A stretch of DNA of 15,007 bases from Lonsdalea britannica (GTDB lineage Bacteria > Pseudomonadota > Gammaproteobacteria > Enterobacterales > Enterobacteriaceae). The translations under genes and the position numbers were made by a program. Positions 1 to 6,051 of the stretch are shown piece by piece; position 1 is the stretch's first letter; each line of letters opens with the position of its first letter. The stretch covers positions 1 through 15,007 of the forward strand of contig NZ_CAMKXG010000058.1 in NCBI RefSeq assembly GCF_946477055.1, given 5' to 3'. The notes under the pieces were generated by a model, which worked only from the letters and a program-made list of their open reading frames with translations, was not told the DNA's origin and searched no databases.

Positions 1-47
1 GAGATTCGCCTTAGTCTCGTGGGCTCGGAGATGTGTATAAGAGACAG
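1..47 (+). other. Nextera sequencing adapter (index N701), artefact
   Basis: This is library adapter, not genomic DNA. Bases 1-5 are the end of the Illumina P7 primer (GAGAT). Bases 6-13 are TCGCCTTA, the N701 i7 index as written in the primer. Bases 14-28 are GTCTCGTGGGCTCGG, and bases 29-47 are the 19-bp Tn5 mosaic end AGATGTGTATAAGAGACAG. Genomic sequence starts at about base 48. The contig therefore ends here because of a read that still carried its adapter, and nothing can be inferred about what lies further left. Confidence 0.97.
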
Positions 48-66
48 CCTATAGTGAGTCGTTATT
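48..66 (-). promoter_or_regulatory. T7-type phage RNA polymerase promoter
   Basis: Read on the minus strand this gives AATAACGACTCACTATAGG, with the T7-class core CGACTCACTATAGG intact and +1 at base 49. Specificity bases -12 to -8 are T7-like (CGACTC) rather than T3-like (ACCCTC). Transcription would run leftward into the adapter-truncated end. By position, beyond the repeat-rich segment, it could be the left-end (phiOL-like) promoter of a T7-like genome, but only about 2 bases of transcribed sequence survive. Confidence 0.85.
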
Positions 67-334
67 GTTTGGGCGGCGTCTCTACTGGAGACGGTGCTTA
101 TCAGGGAAGGACTTCTCGTGGTCCAACTTTGGGGAGACCTTTAAAGGGAGCCGCCTCCATTTTTTGGCGTCGGGTTAATCTTTGACCATCTCTTGGAGGC
201 TGACCTTAAGGCGGCTGTCTAAACTACCCCTCATTTCAGGGGGGTAGATTGGTGGCTCCCTTTTGGGGAGACCTTGGAGGCTGACCCACCGTAGCCTTTA
301 GGTCGAGGGTAGTATTGATGATAATCAACCCTCT

Positions 335-373
335 CCTCTCAGGTCCTCTCAGGTCCTCTCAGGTCCTCTCAGG
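335..373. repeat. 10-bp tandem repeat, 4 copies (CCTCTCAGGT)
   Basis: Four head-to-tail copies of CCTCTCAGGT start at 335, 345, 355 and 365; the last is CCTCTCAGGG. It resembles in style the short repeat arrays next to the terminal redundancy of T7-like phages, which are used during concatemer processing. That role is an inference from position. Confidence 0.9.
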
Positions 374-427
374 GCGTTGCTCAGGGCTGACCCATTGTTT
401 GGAGGTAGTGATAATCACAATCACCTC

Positions 428-946
428 CTACTCCATGGTCTCGACAGTAGGTCTCCACTCAGTGGCCTCGGTCAATAGCCACGTGGCCCGCTTGTAGCGA
501 CGCCCTTGGTCGTCCTTCAGGTCCTTATAGACACTACTATCAATAATAGCAATGTCGCCCACCCGGAGACCCGTCTTGGCCCCAGCGTTACTTAAGCGTG
601 CCACGGTGTTGTTCACCGACCATGCCTGAAGGCCAGCAGCGCGAGCCACCTGAGAGCCGACAAAGAGTAACTCGTGGTCGACAGAACGAACACTTTGAGT
701 GTGTATCCCTCTTCCTATAGTGGGCCCAATTAAAAGTCCTTGACGCGGGACTCTAGATATGAACCTGAGGTGACCACTCGGTAGCTCGCTACGCTCTTGG
801 TGGGCATACCCAAGGTTGACCATAAGCCAGTAGCGAGCTAACGCTACGCCAGCTAACAATAGGGCGAGACTGAGCGGACGCCCAAGGCTTGGCCTCCGGC
901 CTCGCAAGGTGCGGAATGACACCTGAAGACTACCTGAGACACTCAA
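428..946 (-). CDS. Doubtful hypothetical protein in the phage end region
   Basis: An open frame of 172 codons from a TTG start. The protein is basic near its N-terminus (RTLRGRRPS) and has one likely membrane helix at about residues 24-45 (LSLALLLAGVALARYWLMV), then a hydrophilic tail without recognised motifs. A short membrane-type gene (19.5) lies downstream of phiOR in T7, so the position is plausible, but I see no real sequence match to it. Neither the TTG start, the GTG 8 codons in, nor the ATG near residue 42 has a good Shine-Dalgarno. The frame overlaps repeat-rich DNA and could be open by chance. A decayed T7 promoter-like string (714-727) lies inside it. Confidence 0.3.
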   Translation of the reverse strand: MSVSGSLQVSFRTLRGRRPSLGRPLSLALLLAGVALARYWLMVNLGYAHQERSELPSGHLRFISRVPRQGLLIGPTIGRGIHTQSVRSVDHELLFVGSQVARAAGLQAWSVNNTVARLSNAGAKTGLRVGDIAIIDSSVYKDLKDDQGRRYKRATWLLTEATEWRPTVETME

Positions 947-1081
947 TGACCATAGTTACTCGGTTCGCTGTAGGAGGGCTTGGAGTGACCTAGAGAGCGT
1001 AGCTGGTACAGCGTAGCGGTCTGCTTGGAGTGACCCTAGAGGTGGGATGATTATTAATTTATCAATCCCAATACTCATGGG

Positions 1082-1117
1082 TCTTTAAGGTCCTTAAGGT
1101 CCTTAAGGTCCTTAAGG
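1082..1117. repeat. 9-bp tandem repeat, 4 copies (TCCTTAAGG)
   Basis: Units start at 1082 (TCTTTAAGG, one change), 1091, 1100 and 1109, and each true copy contains the palindrome CCTTAAGG. A single extra copy sits at 1180-1188, next to CCTAAGG. Between them lies an AT-rich stretch (about 1118-1170). Position between two T7-type promoters and sequence style (compare T7 CCTAAAG) suggest a right-end repeat array of a T7-like genome. Confidence 0.85.
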
Positions 1118-1310
1118 TCTAAAGATTACTTTAAGTATTAAAGACTAATTAAAGATATAAATTAATGATTAACCTAAGGTCCTTAAGGTTAACCCATCCA
1201 GTACCCGAAGCCTCCCTAGAGAGAACTTTACGTGTGCTGTAGCTTTTCTTCAGGCCCATCACCCCCTGAAGCGCTTAGTCGGCCGTATGTATACCTGTGA
1301 GTCTGCATGA

Positions 1311-1345
1311 AGCTGTCGCATAGAGCTGTCGCTTAAAGCTGTCAC
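1311..1345. repeat. 13-bp tandem repeat, 3 copies (core AGCTGTCGC)
   Basis: The core AGCTGTCGC occurs at 1311-1319 and 1324-1332, and AGCTGTCAC at 1337-1345, with an exact 13-bp period. It lies between the T7-type promoter at 1449 and the 9-bp array. Function unknown. It is one of several unrelated tandem arrays packed into this phage end segment. Confidence 0.8.
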
Positions 1346-1394
1346 TAGGTTTGAGTGCATACGGTTCGCTGTTAGTTGAAATAAGAGTTAAGCC

Positions 1395-1410
1395 CAAGGT
1401 CTCCACCTTG
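1395..1410 (-). other. Perfect 6-bp hairpin downstream of the T7-type promoter
   Basis: CAAGGT-CTCC-ACCTTG forms a 6-bp stem with a 4-nt loop about 40-55 nt downstream of the +1 at 1449. There is no U-run after it on the minus strand, so it is not a normal intrinsic terminator. It could be an RNA processing or phage-polymerase pause site, but that is a guess. Confidence 0.45.
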
Positions 1411-1443
1411 AGGTAACGTGTAGGTTGTAGGGCGTAGTCCTCC

Positions 1444-1466
1444 CCTCCCTATAGTGAGTCGTTATT
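1444..1466 (-). promoter_or_regulatory. T7-type phage RNA polymerase promoter (phiOR-like)
   Basis: On the minus strand the core is AATAACGACTCACTATAGGG followed by AGG, with +1 at base 1449. It matches the T7 consensus from -12 to +5. It starts about 45 bp downstream of the integrase stop codon and fires away from it through the repeat-rich segment, as phiOR does at the right end of T7. The same 18-bp core is found again at 48-66. Use requires a cognate single-subunit RNA polymerase, presumably encoded elsewhere in the same prophage. Confidence 0.93.
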
Positions 1467-1510
1467 CATCTTCGCCGAACGTGCAGCTATCGTGCAGGCA
1501 TTAAAAGCAA

Positions 1511-3118
1511 TCAACAAAGGAGACAGCCAGCCAATACACCGCTCAGCTTATCCACCTCGACCTCCTTCGCGTAGCGGTCATAAGTAATCGACCCAGAACT
1601 ATGTCCCAGTATCGCCTGAGCGTATGCCAATTCGATGCCATGCTGTTTTAACTGAGTGGCTACCGTATGCCTGAACGAATGGAAAGCTAAACCGTCCCGC
1701 TCAGTAATCACCTTGGGTAACAACGTTCTGTTAAACCATTTGCTCACCTGTTCGCCATAGCCGTTCTTCATGAGTCGAAGACCATCAAACACCATAGCGT
1801 CATCACCGTCAGACCCTCTACGGGCCTCTACAAGCGCCATAAAATCAGCCAATACGAAACCGTAAGCACCATCAACCAGAGGCACACAGCGATCACTGTG
1901 CGCGTTCTTTATGCTCTTACCCGGCAAGCTGCTATCGTCCTCATTAACGTGGATGTAGACGACCCCTGATTCAGCGGTCCTAACATCCTTTACTTGGAGC
2001 TGTGCTACCTCATTAAGTCTTGCCCCGGTGATTGCAGCTAACGCGGTGACGTAGTAATGATACGGCTTTCCTGATGCTTTCTGAGAGTATGACTTAGCCG
2101 CGACCAGTAGTTGCCCCACCTGCTCCGTAGAGAAAGCGTTACGGGCCTCAGAGGCTTTACGCTGGGGAACCTTCAGTTCCAGCACCTCAGTCATATTCTT
2201 TTTAATCAGGTCATTACGAACAGCCCACTTGAAGACAGCCGCCATCTTGATAAGATATTTATTATTGATGGTGACAACATCCAGACAATCTGTCTTATCA
2301 TCACGGTTCAGTAGGTCAATCAACGTGGCATCCTTGAAGCGCTGCTTACGGTTCTTAGGTAACTCCTGGAGCACATAACGAACTCTAAGTATGTCAGCAC
2401 GTGTTATCGCATTAGCATCATCATTAAGACCAAGATGGTCGAAGATTTCGAGTAACGCAGTATGAGACGCTTTGTTTTCCCTTAAGGTGGCAGGCTTCCA
2501 GTTCTGTGAATTTTCCGCTTCGTATTGCTCAAAAAGGCTCGCTACGGTGACACCGGGTTTAACTTCCGGGGCACCTACAGATAGGGACACAGATGCCTGA
2601 CCATTTAACCTATCAATATCATTAAATTCATCGATGTAATCTATCAGTGGTTTACTGTCTCCCACCTCGATACGCCGCATGCAGGCCCTGATAACTCCCA
2701 AAGCCTCGTGAATGTAGCGATGTTGGTCAATGCTGAGAGGCTCACTGGCGACCGCATCCACAAGATTCTCCCCGAGTTCTCCGTACTGGTCACGATACAG
2801 GTCTCTCATGTCCGACTCAAAGAGGTCTGAACGCCCGGTGGACAATTCCCACTCAGCGATATCCCTAAGGTGCTCCCTCATTTCCTCATAGGAGGCATCG
2901 GGTCTATCTGCTTGTATTGCCTTAAGTGCTGCCTTGATATGTCGTGAGTGAGCCATAGCGGTACGCCGGTCCTTGGTGCGGAGTGAAACTGAAGTCATCT
3001 TATCAATGTTAGTGCCTGATTGTCTGACGCGAATGCGGAAATAGTAGATGCCGCGACGCTGGTAAAGATAGGCGACGACTGGGAGTTTGTGGTCATGGCT
3101 AATGGATAGCTGAATCAT
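1511..3118 (-). CDS. int: Tyrosine recombinase (phage integrase), T7-like side
   Basis: A 535-aa site-specific integrase. Residues about 15-65 form an N-terminal arm-binding-type segment (YQRRGIYYFRIRV, then TKDRRTAMAHSRH). Residues about 190-310 form a core-binding domain, and the catalytic domain follows from about 325. Catalytic residues visible are R367 (ITGARLNE), K404 region, H480 and R483 (HSFRHT), H506 (LGHSS) and a nucleophile, probably Y516 (TYDRY). All are present, so the enzyme should be active. It is unrelated in detail to the P4-type integrase at the other end of the window. It is followed after about 45 bp by a T7-type promoter on the same strand and preceded by repeated GGGTTAC motifs and the tRNA-like att copy. 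I infer that it belongs to a temperate T7-like prophage. It could instead be a remnant of a third element. The Shine-Dalgarno is weak. Confidence 0.93.
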   Translation of the reverse strand: MIQLSISHDHKLPVVAYLYQRRGIYYFRIRVRQSGTNIDKMTSVSLRTKDRRTAMAHSRHIKAALKAIQADRPDASYEEMREHLRDIAEWELSTGRSDLFESDMRDLYRDQYGELGENLVDAVASEPLSIDQHRYIHEALGVIRACMRRIEVGDSKPLIDYIDEFNDIDRLNGQASVSLSVGAPEVKPGVTVASLFEQYEAENSQNWKPATLRENKASHTALLEIFDHLGLNDDANAITRADILRVRYVLQELPKNRKQRFKDATLIDLLNRDDKTDCLDVVTINNKYLIKMAAVFKWAVRNDLIKKNMTEVLELKVPQRKASEARNAFSTEQVGQLLVAAKSYSQKASGKPYHYYVTALAAITGARLNEVAQLQVKDVRTAESGVVYIHVNEDDSSLPGKSIKNAHSDRCVPLVDGAYGFVLADFMALVEARRGSDGDDAMVFDGLRLMKNGYGEQVSKWFNRTLLPKVITERDGLAFHSFRHTVATQLKQHGIELAYAQAILGHSSGSITYDRYAKEVEVDKLSGVLAGCLLC

Positions 3119-3137
3119 CTGTCTGTATGCCCTGATA

Positions 3138-3166
3138 GGGTTACACAGTGGGTTACATTAAGTAAC
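3138..3166. promoter_or_regulatory. GGGTTAC repeats upstream of the integrase gene
   Basis: GGGTTAC at 3138-3144 and 3150-3156 (12-bp spacing) is followed by an inverted GTAAC at 3162-3166, giving the dyad GTTAC-ATTAA-GTAAC. They sit 20-48 bp upstream of the integrase start. They could be arm-type integrase sites or an operator for int. No clear sigma70 promoter was identified. Confidence 0.45.
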
Positions 3167-3221
3167 TCTGCAAGGAGGCATTGAGCCATATCCCTTAGGA
3201 TTCAGTACTTAAGAAAGGTGC

Positions 3222-3244
3222 TGGAGCGGCGAAGGGAGTAGAAC
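3222..3244 (-). repeat. Candidate attachment site: imperfect copy of the tRNA-Gly 3' end
   Basis: Plus strand TGGAGCGGCGAAGGGAGTAG then AAC matches TGGAGCGGGCGAAGGGAATC then GAAC at 14953-14976: 21 of 24 aligned positions, with one missing G and two substitutions. The match runs from the T-loop to the CCA end of the tRNA, the segment that P4-family integrases use. The 8-bp block CGAAGGGA is exact and could be the strand-exchange region. It would delimit an 11.7-kb element, close to P4's 11.6 kb. The indel in the acceptor stem is unusual for a simple att repeat. Confidence 0.6.
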
Positions 3245-3296
3245 TAACTCACACAAAGCCAGTAAATACGGAATACTTTTATTTTTTATCTTGGCA

Positions 3297-3320
3297 CCTA
3301 TACACATTCCTATACACATT
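3297..3320. promoter_or_regulatory. Candidate integrase arm-type sites, left end of satellite
   Basis: The 12-mer CCTATACACATT is repeated exactly twice, head to tail (3297-3308, 3309-3320), about 55-75 bp inside the candidate left att site. The same core (CTATACACA / TGTGTATAG) recurs beside the integrase gene at the other end: 14790-14797, 14819-14827 and 14831-14840. Arm-type integrase sites flank att cores in this way, so this supports the left boundary of the element. Confidence 0.6.
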
Positions 3321-3414
3321 CGGCTCTCGCTAGGGTTGTTTGTACATCCTCCTCCTCTTCGTTGATAGCTTAAACTTCCTTGCCGTAATCTGGCCGCTCT
3401 GCGACTTAATGTAT

Positions 3415-3426
3415 GATAGTGCTATC
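3415..3426 (+). promoter_or_regulatory. Small dyad overlapping a possible -10 box
   Basis: GATAG-TG-CTATC is a perfect 5-bp inverted repeat overlapping TATGAT (3413-3418), a possible -10 box, about 25-35 bp upstream of the plus-strand start at 3450. No good -35 is seen, so an activator or a different promoter is possible. It may be an operator controlling the 3450-3809 gene. Confidence 0.35.
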
Positions 3427-3449
3427 CCACAATAAGGAATCAGCCAGCC

Positions 3450-3809
3450 ATGAGAATGACCAACCGCAAAAAAGAGATACTCAGCTATTTTGAACCGGAT
3501 AACCTCGAATGGGTGACAGGTGAAATTGGTGCGCCGCCGTTCGATGTGTCGGGCGTGGCCTACCTGCTTCATGGCATTGTGTCGTTCGATAAGCGCCACC
3601 AGCTAGAATCAACCCGGCGTACGTTGGAAAGCATGGTTGCTGGTGGGCTGCTGGAGCGTGTAACAGTGTATGAGTCGCGTCAGGTACGGCGCGGCGGTGA
3701 AACCAATGCAATGGTCGTGCGCTACGGTTTACCCGGTCAGTGCGCTGTTATGCGCGATACTGGCGGCGCTGATAACGCAATATCGGGCGAATACATGCGG
3801 GTCAGTTAA
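3450..3809 (+). CDS. Hypothetical small winged-helix-like protein
   Basis: 119 aa, the only confident plus-strand gene in the satellite. The start is supported by AAGGA 10 nt upstream. The pattern RKKEILSYF, then a helix, STRRTLESMVAGGLLERV, a basic hairpin (SRQVRRGGET) and VVRYGL resembles a winged-helix DNA-binding fold. I recognise no named family. Its last 8 bp overlap convergently the end of the gene at 3802-4344. At this place, far from the integrase and next to the att site, P4 relatives carry helper-interaction or accessory genes, so a transcriptional regulator is a reasonable but unproven guess. Confidence 0.7.
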   Translation: MRMTNRKKEILSYFEPDNLEWVTGEIGAPPFDVSGVAYLLHGIVSFDKRHQLESTRRTLESMVAGGLLERVTVYESRQVRRGGETNAMVVRYGLPGQCAVMRDTGGADNAISGEYMRVS

Positions 3810-4344
3810 GAGCCTGCAATCTGTCGTTAATGTTGTTCAGGTCGTAAATCCGGCGTTCAATATCCAGCATCAGAAAATTGTGGATCTCGGTCCGTCCAGG
3901 ATTATCAGACTCTCTGGCCTGTAAGAGCAATTCATTGTAACCATGCAAACCACCGGAATTTTCTGCCGGGGTGGTGCCTTTCCCACGCAGACAGCTAATG
4001 GGCTGTTTACTGGTATCGTGTGTTTGCTTCTCGAGCACAACAAGACAATCCCACCAGTCGCCAAAGTCATACGTGTAAACCAGCTTGTCACCATCATTCT
4101 GGAGCGCTGCCCATAGTGGTGTGATTGCCGCATTACCCATGCTTTCATCCTCACCCCATACGCGATACTCGCTACCGGGATCACCTTTACGCCCTTTCTC
4201 GAACATATACAGGTGTTCGTCATTCCAGCCAAAAGCCAATTGGATCACCGCGTGAAGTTTACTAAAGGGGATTTGCTCTGGAACCAGCACACGCCGCCAT
4301 ATTGGTGGTTTGCTGTCTCGGATGGTTATCTTTAGCTGGTACAT
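3802..4344 (-). CDS. pRiA4b ORF-3 family protein
   Basis: 180 aa, recognised from the start YQLKITIRDSKPPIWRRVLV, then FSKLHAVIQLAFGW and LYMFE, then YTYDFGDWWDCLVVLE, the conserved blocks of the plasmid pRiA4b ORF-3 family (PF07929). The molecular function of that family is not firmly known to me. The frame is open 16 codons further upstream, but ATG 4344 is preferred because AGGA lies 5 nt before it and the family similarity begins there. It converges with the plus-strand gene at 3450-3809, overlapping by 8 bp. It is common in mobile elements and is probably an accessory gene here. Confidence 0.88.
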   Translation of the reverse strand: MYQLKITIRDSKPPIWRRVLVPEQIPFSKLHAVIQLAFGWNDEHLYMFEKGRKGDPGSEYRVWGEDESMGNAAITPLWAALQNDGDKLVYTYDFGDWWDCLVVLEKQTHDTSKQPISCLRGKGTTPAENSGGLHGYNELLLQARESDNPGRTEIHNFLMLDIERRIYDLNNINDRLQALN

Positions 4345-4464
4345 GCAAATCCTGAATAAATGCGAATCGGGAGGATAACGATACTGACGCACTCACAATT
4401 CTGTAAAGATGAATAAAGGTAATTTGCTTAATACGCATAAGTTACATGCGGAATAATCCCGTAT

Positions 4465-4650
4465 CTACCTGCGTGGCGTTGGCTTCTTCCACTGGTAGAC
4501 GGGTGATCGCATCATTTCGCGGAATTTGTCACGCCGGGCTATATCGGCATTAACTGAGCGTTCTATCTCCCGTTGATCTGCCGGGGTAAGCTGGTGGCCT
4601 TCGTGCTCCAATTTGGCGGTGGTCAATAAAGCTATTTCGCGTGGTGTCAT
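4465..4650 (-). CDS. Hypothetical 61-aa protein
   Basis: A short, charged, mostly helical protein starting MTPREIALLTTAKLEHEG and ending in basic residues (YQWKKPTPRR). No recognised domain. AAGGG lies 8-9 nt before ATG 4650, within one arm of a perfect 6-bp hairpin (4658-4672) that may hide the ribosome site. It lies between the pRiA4b-type gene and the lipoprotein partner gene, with its own 158-bp upstream gap, so it may be transcribed separately. Confidence 0.6.
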   Translation of the reverse strand: MTPREIALLTTAKLEHEGHQLTPADQREIERSVNADIARRDKFREMMRSPVYQWKKPTPRR

Positions 4651-4657
4651 ACGTCAT

Positions 4658-4672
4658 ACCCTTTTGAAGGGT
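4658..4672 (-). promoter_or_regulatory. Hairpin covering the ribosome site of the 61-aa gene
   Basis: ACCCTT-CAA-AAGGGT on the minus strand is a perfect 6-bp stem with a 3-nt loop. Its 3' arm is the only Shine-Dalgarno-like sequence for ATG 4650. It could restrain translation unless opened. Confidence 0.45.
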
Positions 4673-4721
4673 GAAACACGCCCGAATTAAATTTCATTTT
4701 TCGCGGGTATAAAAATTTAAC

Positions 4722-4751
4722 GGGGCGGGCAGTACGGAAGGGGCTCGCCCC
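4722..4751. other. GC-rich inverted repeat in the 4651-4808 gap
   Basis: GGGGCG (4722-4727) and CGCCCC (4746-4751) flank an 18-nt centre. A CCTCCCCCTCCC run (4772-4783) follows. The preceding bases are very AT-rich (4683-4720). There is no U-run on either strand, so it is not an intrinsic terminator. It does not match the P2/P4 cos sequence I know. Function unknown. Confidence 0.35.
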
Positions 4752-4808
4752 CAGAGATTTACCTCCCCCTCCCAGTAGGCAGGTTTCGGATACTGTCCAA
4801 CATACTAG

Positions 4809-5504
4809 CTAAAGCGAGCTTTTTTTCGCCCCTTCAATCTCTGCTTTGCAAACATCGTTATTGCTGAAGCTATACTGAAGGAAAATATACCCCTGCTCGG
4901 AGCCATCTGCTCTAGCTTCGATTGATACGGATATAAGGTTATTTTTCAGAGGCTTATATTTGGTTCCTTTCCATTCCGCTGACAGGAATCGCTCCTTTTT
5001 ATTCAAGGACATCATCCAGTATTTGGGCTCTTTCCAAATTGAACCAGATATTAAAAAATCATTTTTATCAGCGTTGCCATAGATAGAAGATAGTGAGTCG
5101 CTGAGTTCCTCATATTTGGATTTTAAGGCAATGCCAAAACTATCAGTATCAATGCTTTTACCCACGGCCCTGATTTGACATAGGCCAGCATTTGGAGAGA
5201 TTAAAAGCCCGTATGCCTCGAAGTCAGCATTCTTTTTTGGCAACGATTCAGATGTATAAAGGTCAGCACTATTTGCTACCGGTTTAAGATCTTCGCCGGT
5301 CATATCTTCAATGTTCTTTTTAGATAACCCTGCTTCCAAACCAAACGGCCCTTCGCCCGGTGGCAGCAATGGTGCGTTTGTGGCAACTAGCGCTGTTTTT
5401 TGTGGTTGTTTAGCCGTAACGTCCGTACTGGCCTGCTCAATGAGAACTTTGACTTCTGCCAATCCATACTTAGCCGAAAGATATCGCTGTTGTAGCATCG
5501 CCAT
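4809..5504 (-). CDS. Hypothetical protein, partner of a lipoprotein
   Basis: 231 aa from ATG 5504, chosen because AGGA lies 7 nt before it. An upstream GTG at 5543 has no ribosome site. No signal peptide or membrane helix is visible. The body has a glycine/proline-rich entry (PPGEGPFGLEAGLS), then FEAYGLLISPNAGLCQIRAVGK, a KYEELSDSLSSIYG helix, and a C-terminal beta-rich part (WMMSLNKKERFLSAEW, GYIFLQYSF). Two cysteines (in GLCQI and DVCKAE) could form a disulphide. I do not recognise a named family. It follows the lipoprotein gene by about 44 bp on the same strand, and the two probably form an operon. Base composition is lower in GC than the primase. Confidence 0.75.
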   Translation of the reverse strand: MAMLQQRYLSAKYGLAEVKVLIEQASTDVTAKQPQKTALVATNAPLLPPGEGPFGLEAGLSKKNIEDMTGEDLKPVANSADLYTSESLPKKNADFEAYGLLISPNAGLCQIRAVGKSIDTDSFGIALKSKYEELSDSLSSIYGNADKNDFLISGSIWKEPKYWMMSLNKKERFLSAEWKGTKYKPLKNNLISVSIEARADGSEQGYIFLQYSFSNNDVCKAEIEGAKKSSL

Positions 5505-5548
5505 TGTCTGTTCCTGAGTCGCAACAGTAGACAGCTTCAGCACCTGGA

Positions 5549-5947
5549 TTAGACCACCGCTGTATTGGCTTGCTTCATTTTTTGCATTGCCGATTTGGAC
5601 AGTAAGCTTATCAATTTCGTTTTTAATGCCGCCGCCGCCTCTGAATTTGGTTTAACACCAGTAATGGTTAAATCAATCTTAGCGCCCGACTCGATAGCAT
5701 TGATACGCTGCTCTAATAGCGCCTTATTCGTTCCCAGCACTTCAAGCCTGGCAGTTGTGAGGTTTTTGATTAGCCCACCTGTGAATTGACTTTGCTGCTC
5801 TGTCGCTTGAGCTATTTCTTTTTCCGTCTGCGAAAGCTCACTTTTAAGACTGCTTACTTCCTGCTTTTGCTCAGGGGTTAATTTCTTTGGGCCACAACCA
5901 GTCAAAAGAGTGGCAGCAATAACGCACGCTGAAATTGTTTTTTTCAT
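5549..5947 (-). CDS. Small lipoprotein with a coiled coil
   Basis: 132 aa. The N-terminus MKKTISACVIAATLLTGCG is a type II signal peptide with lipobox LLTG-C18, so Cys18 should be lipidated after cleavage. G19 and P20 follow, with no aspartate at +2, which favours export to the outer membrane. Residues about 28-60 form a coiled coil (PEQKQEVSSLKSELSQTEKEIAQATEQQ), followed by a second helical stretch and a small polar tail. The frame is open 16 codons further upstream, but that extension would disrupt the signal peptide, so ATG 5947 is preferred. It is the first gene of a pair with 4809-5504. Such envelope cargo in a satellite could alter phage adsorption or entry, but that is inference. Confidence 0.8.
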   Translation of the reverse strand: MKKTISACVIAATLLTGCGPKKLTPEQKQEVSSLKSELSQTEKEIAQATEQQSQFTGGLIKNLTTARLEVLGTNKALLEQRINAIESGAKIDLTITGVKPNSEAAAALKTKLISLLSKSAMQKMKQANTAVV

Positions 5948-6051
5948 GTCCCTATTCCCGTTAGTAATATTCGGATTAATCCTAGCACGCAGCAATTTAC
6001 CCGTCAGTTGCCTAAGTTCAAAACCGACTCAATGCTTCTATATAAGTAAAA

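Larger units (their letters stand above)
48..1510. other. Terminal-region DNA of a T7-like phage, mostly non-coding
   Basis: About 1.4 kb with no convincing gene apart from one doubtful frame at 428-946. It is bounded by two T7-type promoters pointing the same way and filled with short repeats: a 10-bp unit at 335-373, a 9-bp unit at 1082-1117, a 13-bp unit at 1311-1345, and scattered duplicates (GGGGAGACCTT at 131 and 265; CTTGGAGGCTGACC at 192 and 273; GCTTGGAGTGACC at 978 and 1023). T7-like genomes carry short CCTAAAG-type repeats beside their terminal redundancy, with promoters phiOL and phiOR nearby. I infer that this is the right end joined to the left end, as expected for a circularised and integrated genome. 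Which part is the terminal redundancy cannot be seen, because no second copy is in the window. Confidence 0.65.

Noticed and set aside
714..727. A third T7-like promoter (CCACTATAGG core on the minus strand)
   Set aside because: The initiation part is kept but the specificity bases (CGACTC) are replaced by GGGCCC-type sequence, so binding by a T7-class polymerase is unlikely; it may be a decayed site.
1149..1259. A 36-aa minus-strand frame with an AGGGGG ribosome-like site 4 nt before ATG
   Set aside because: It runs into the 9-bp repeat and AT-rich block, has no similarity I recognise, and is easily open by chance in this non-coding region.
3222..3244. A tmRNA (ssrA) 3'-end fragment rather than tRNA-Gly
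   Set aside because: The T-arm and CTCCA resemble tmRNA loosely, but the block CGAAGGGA and the overall alignment fit tRNA-Gly(CCC), present in the same window, better.
4801..4825. An intrinsic terminator near TAGCTAAAGCGAGC followed by a T-run
   Set aside because: The stem is only 4 bp (AGCT with AGCT), the T-run is on the plus strand where no gene ends, and the sequence is largely the 3' codons of the 231-aa gene.
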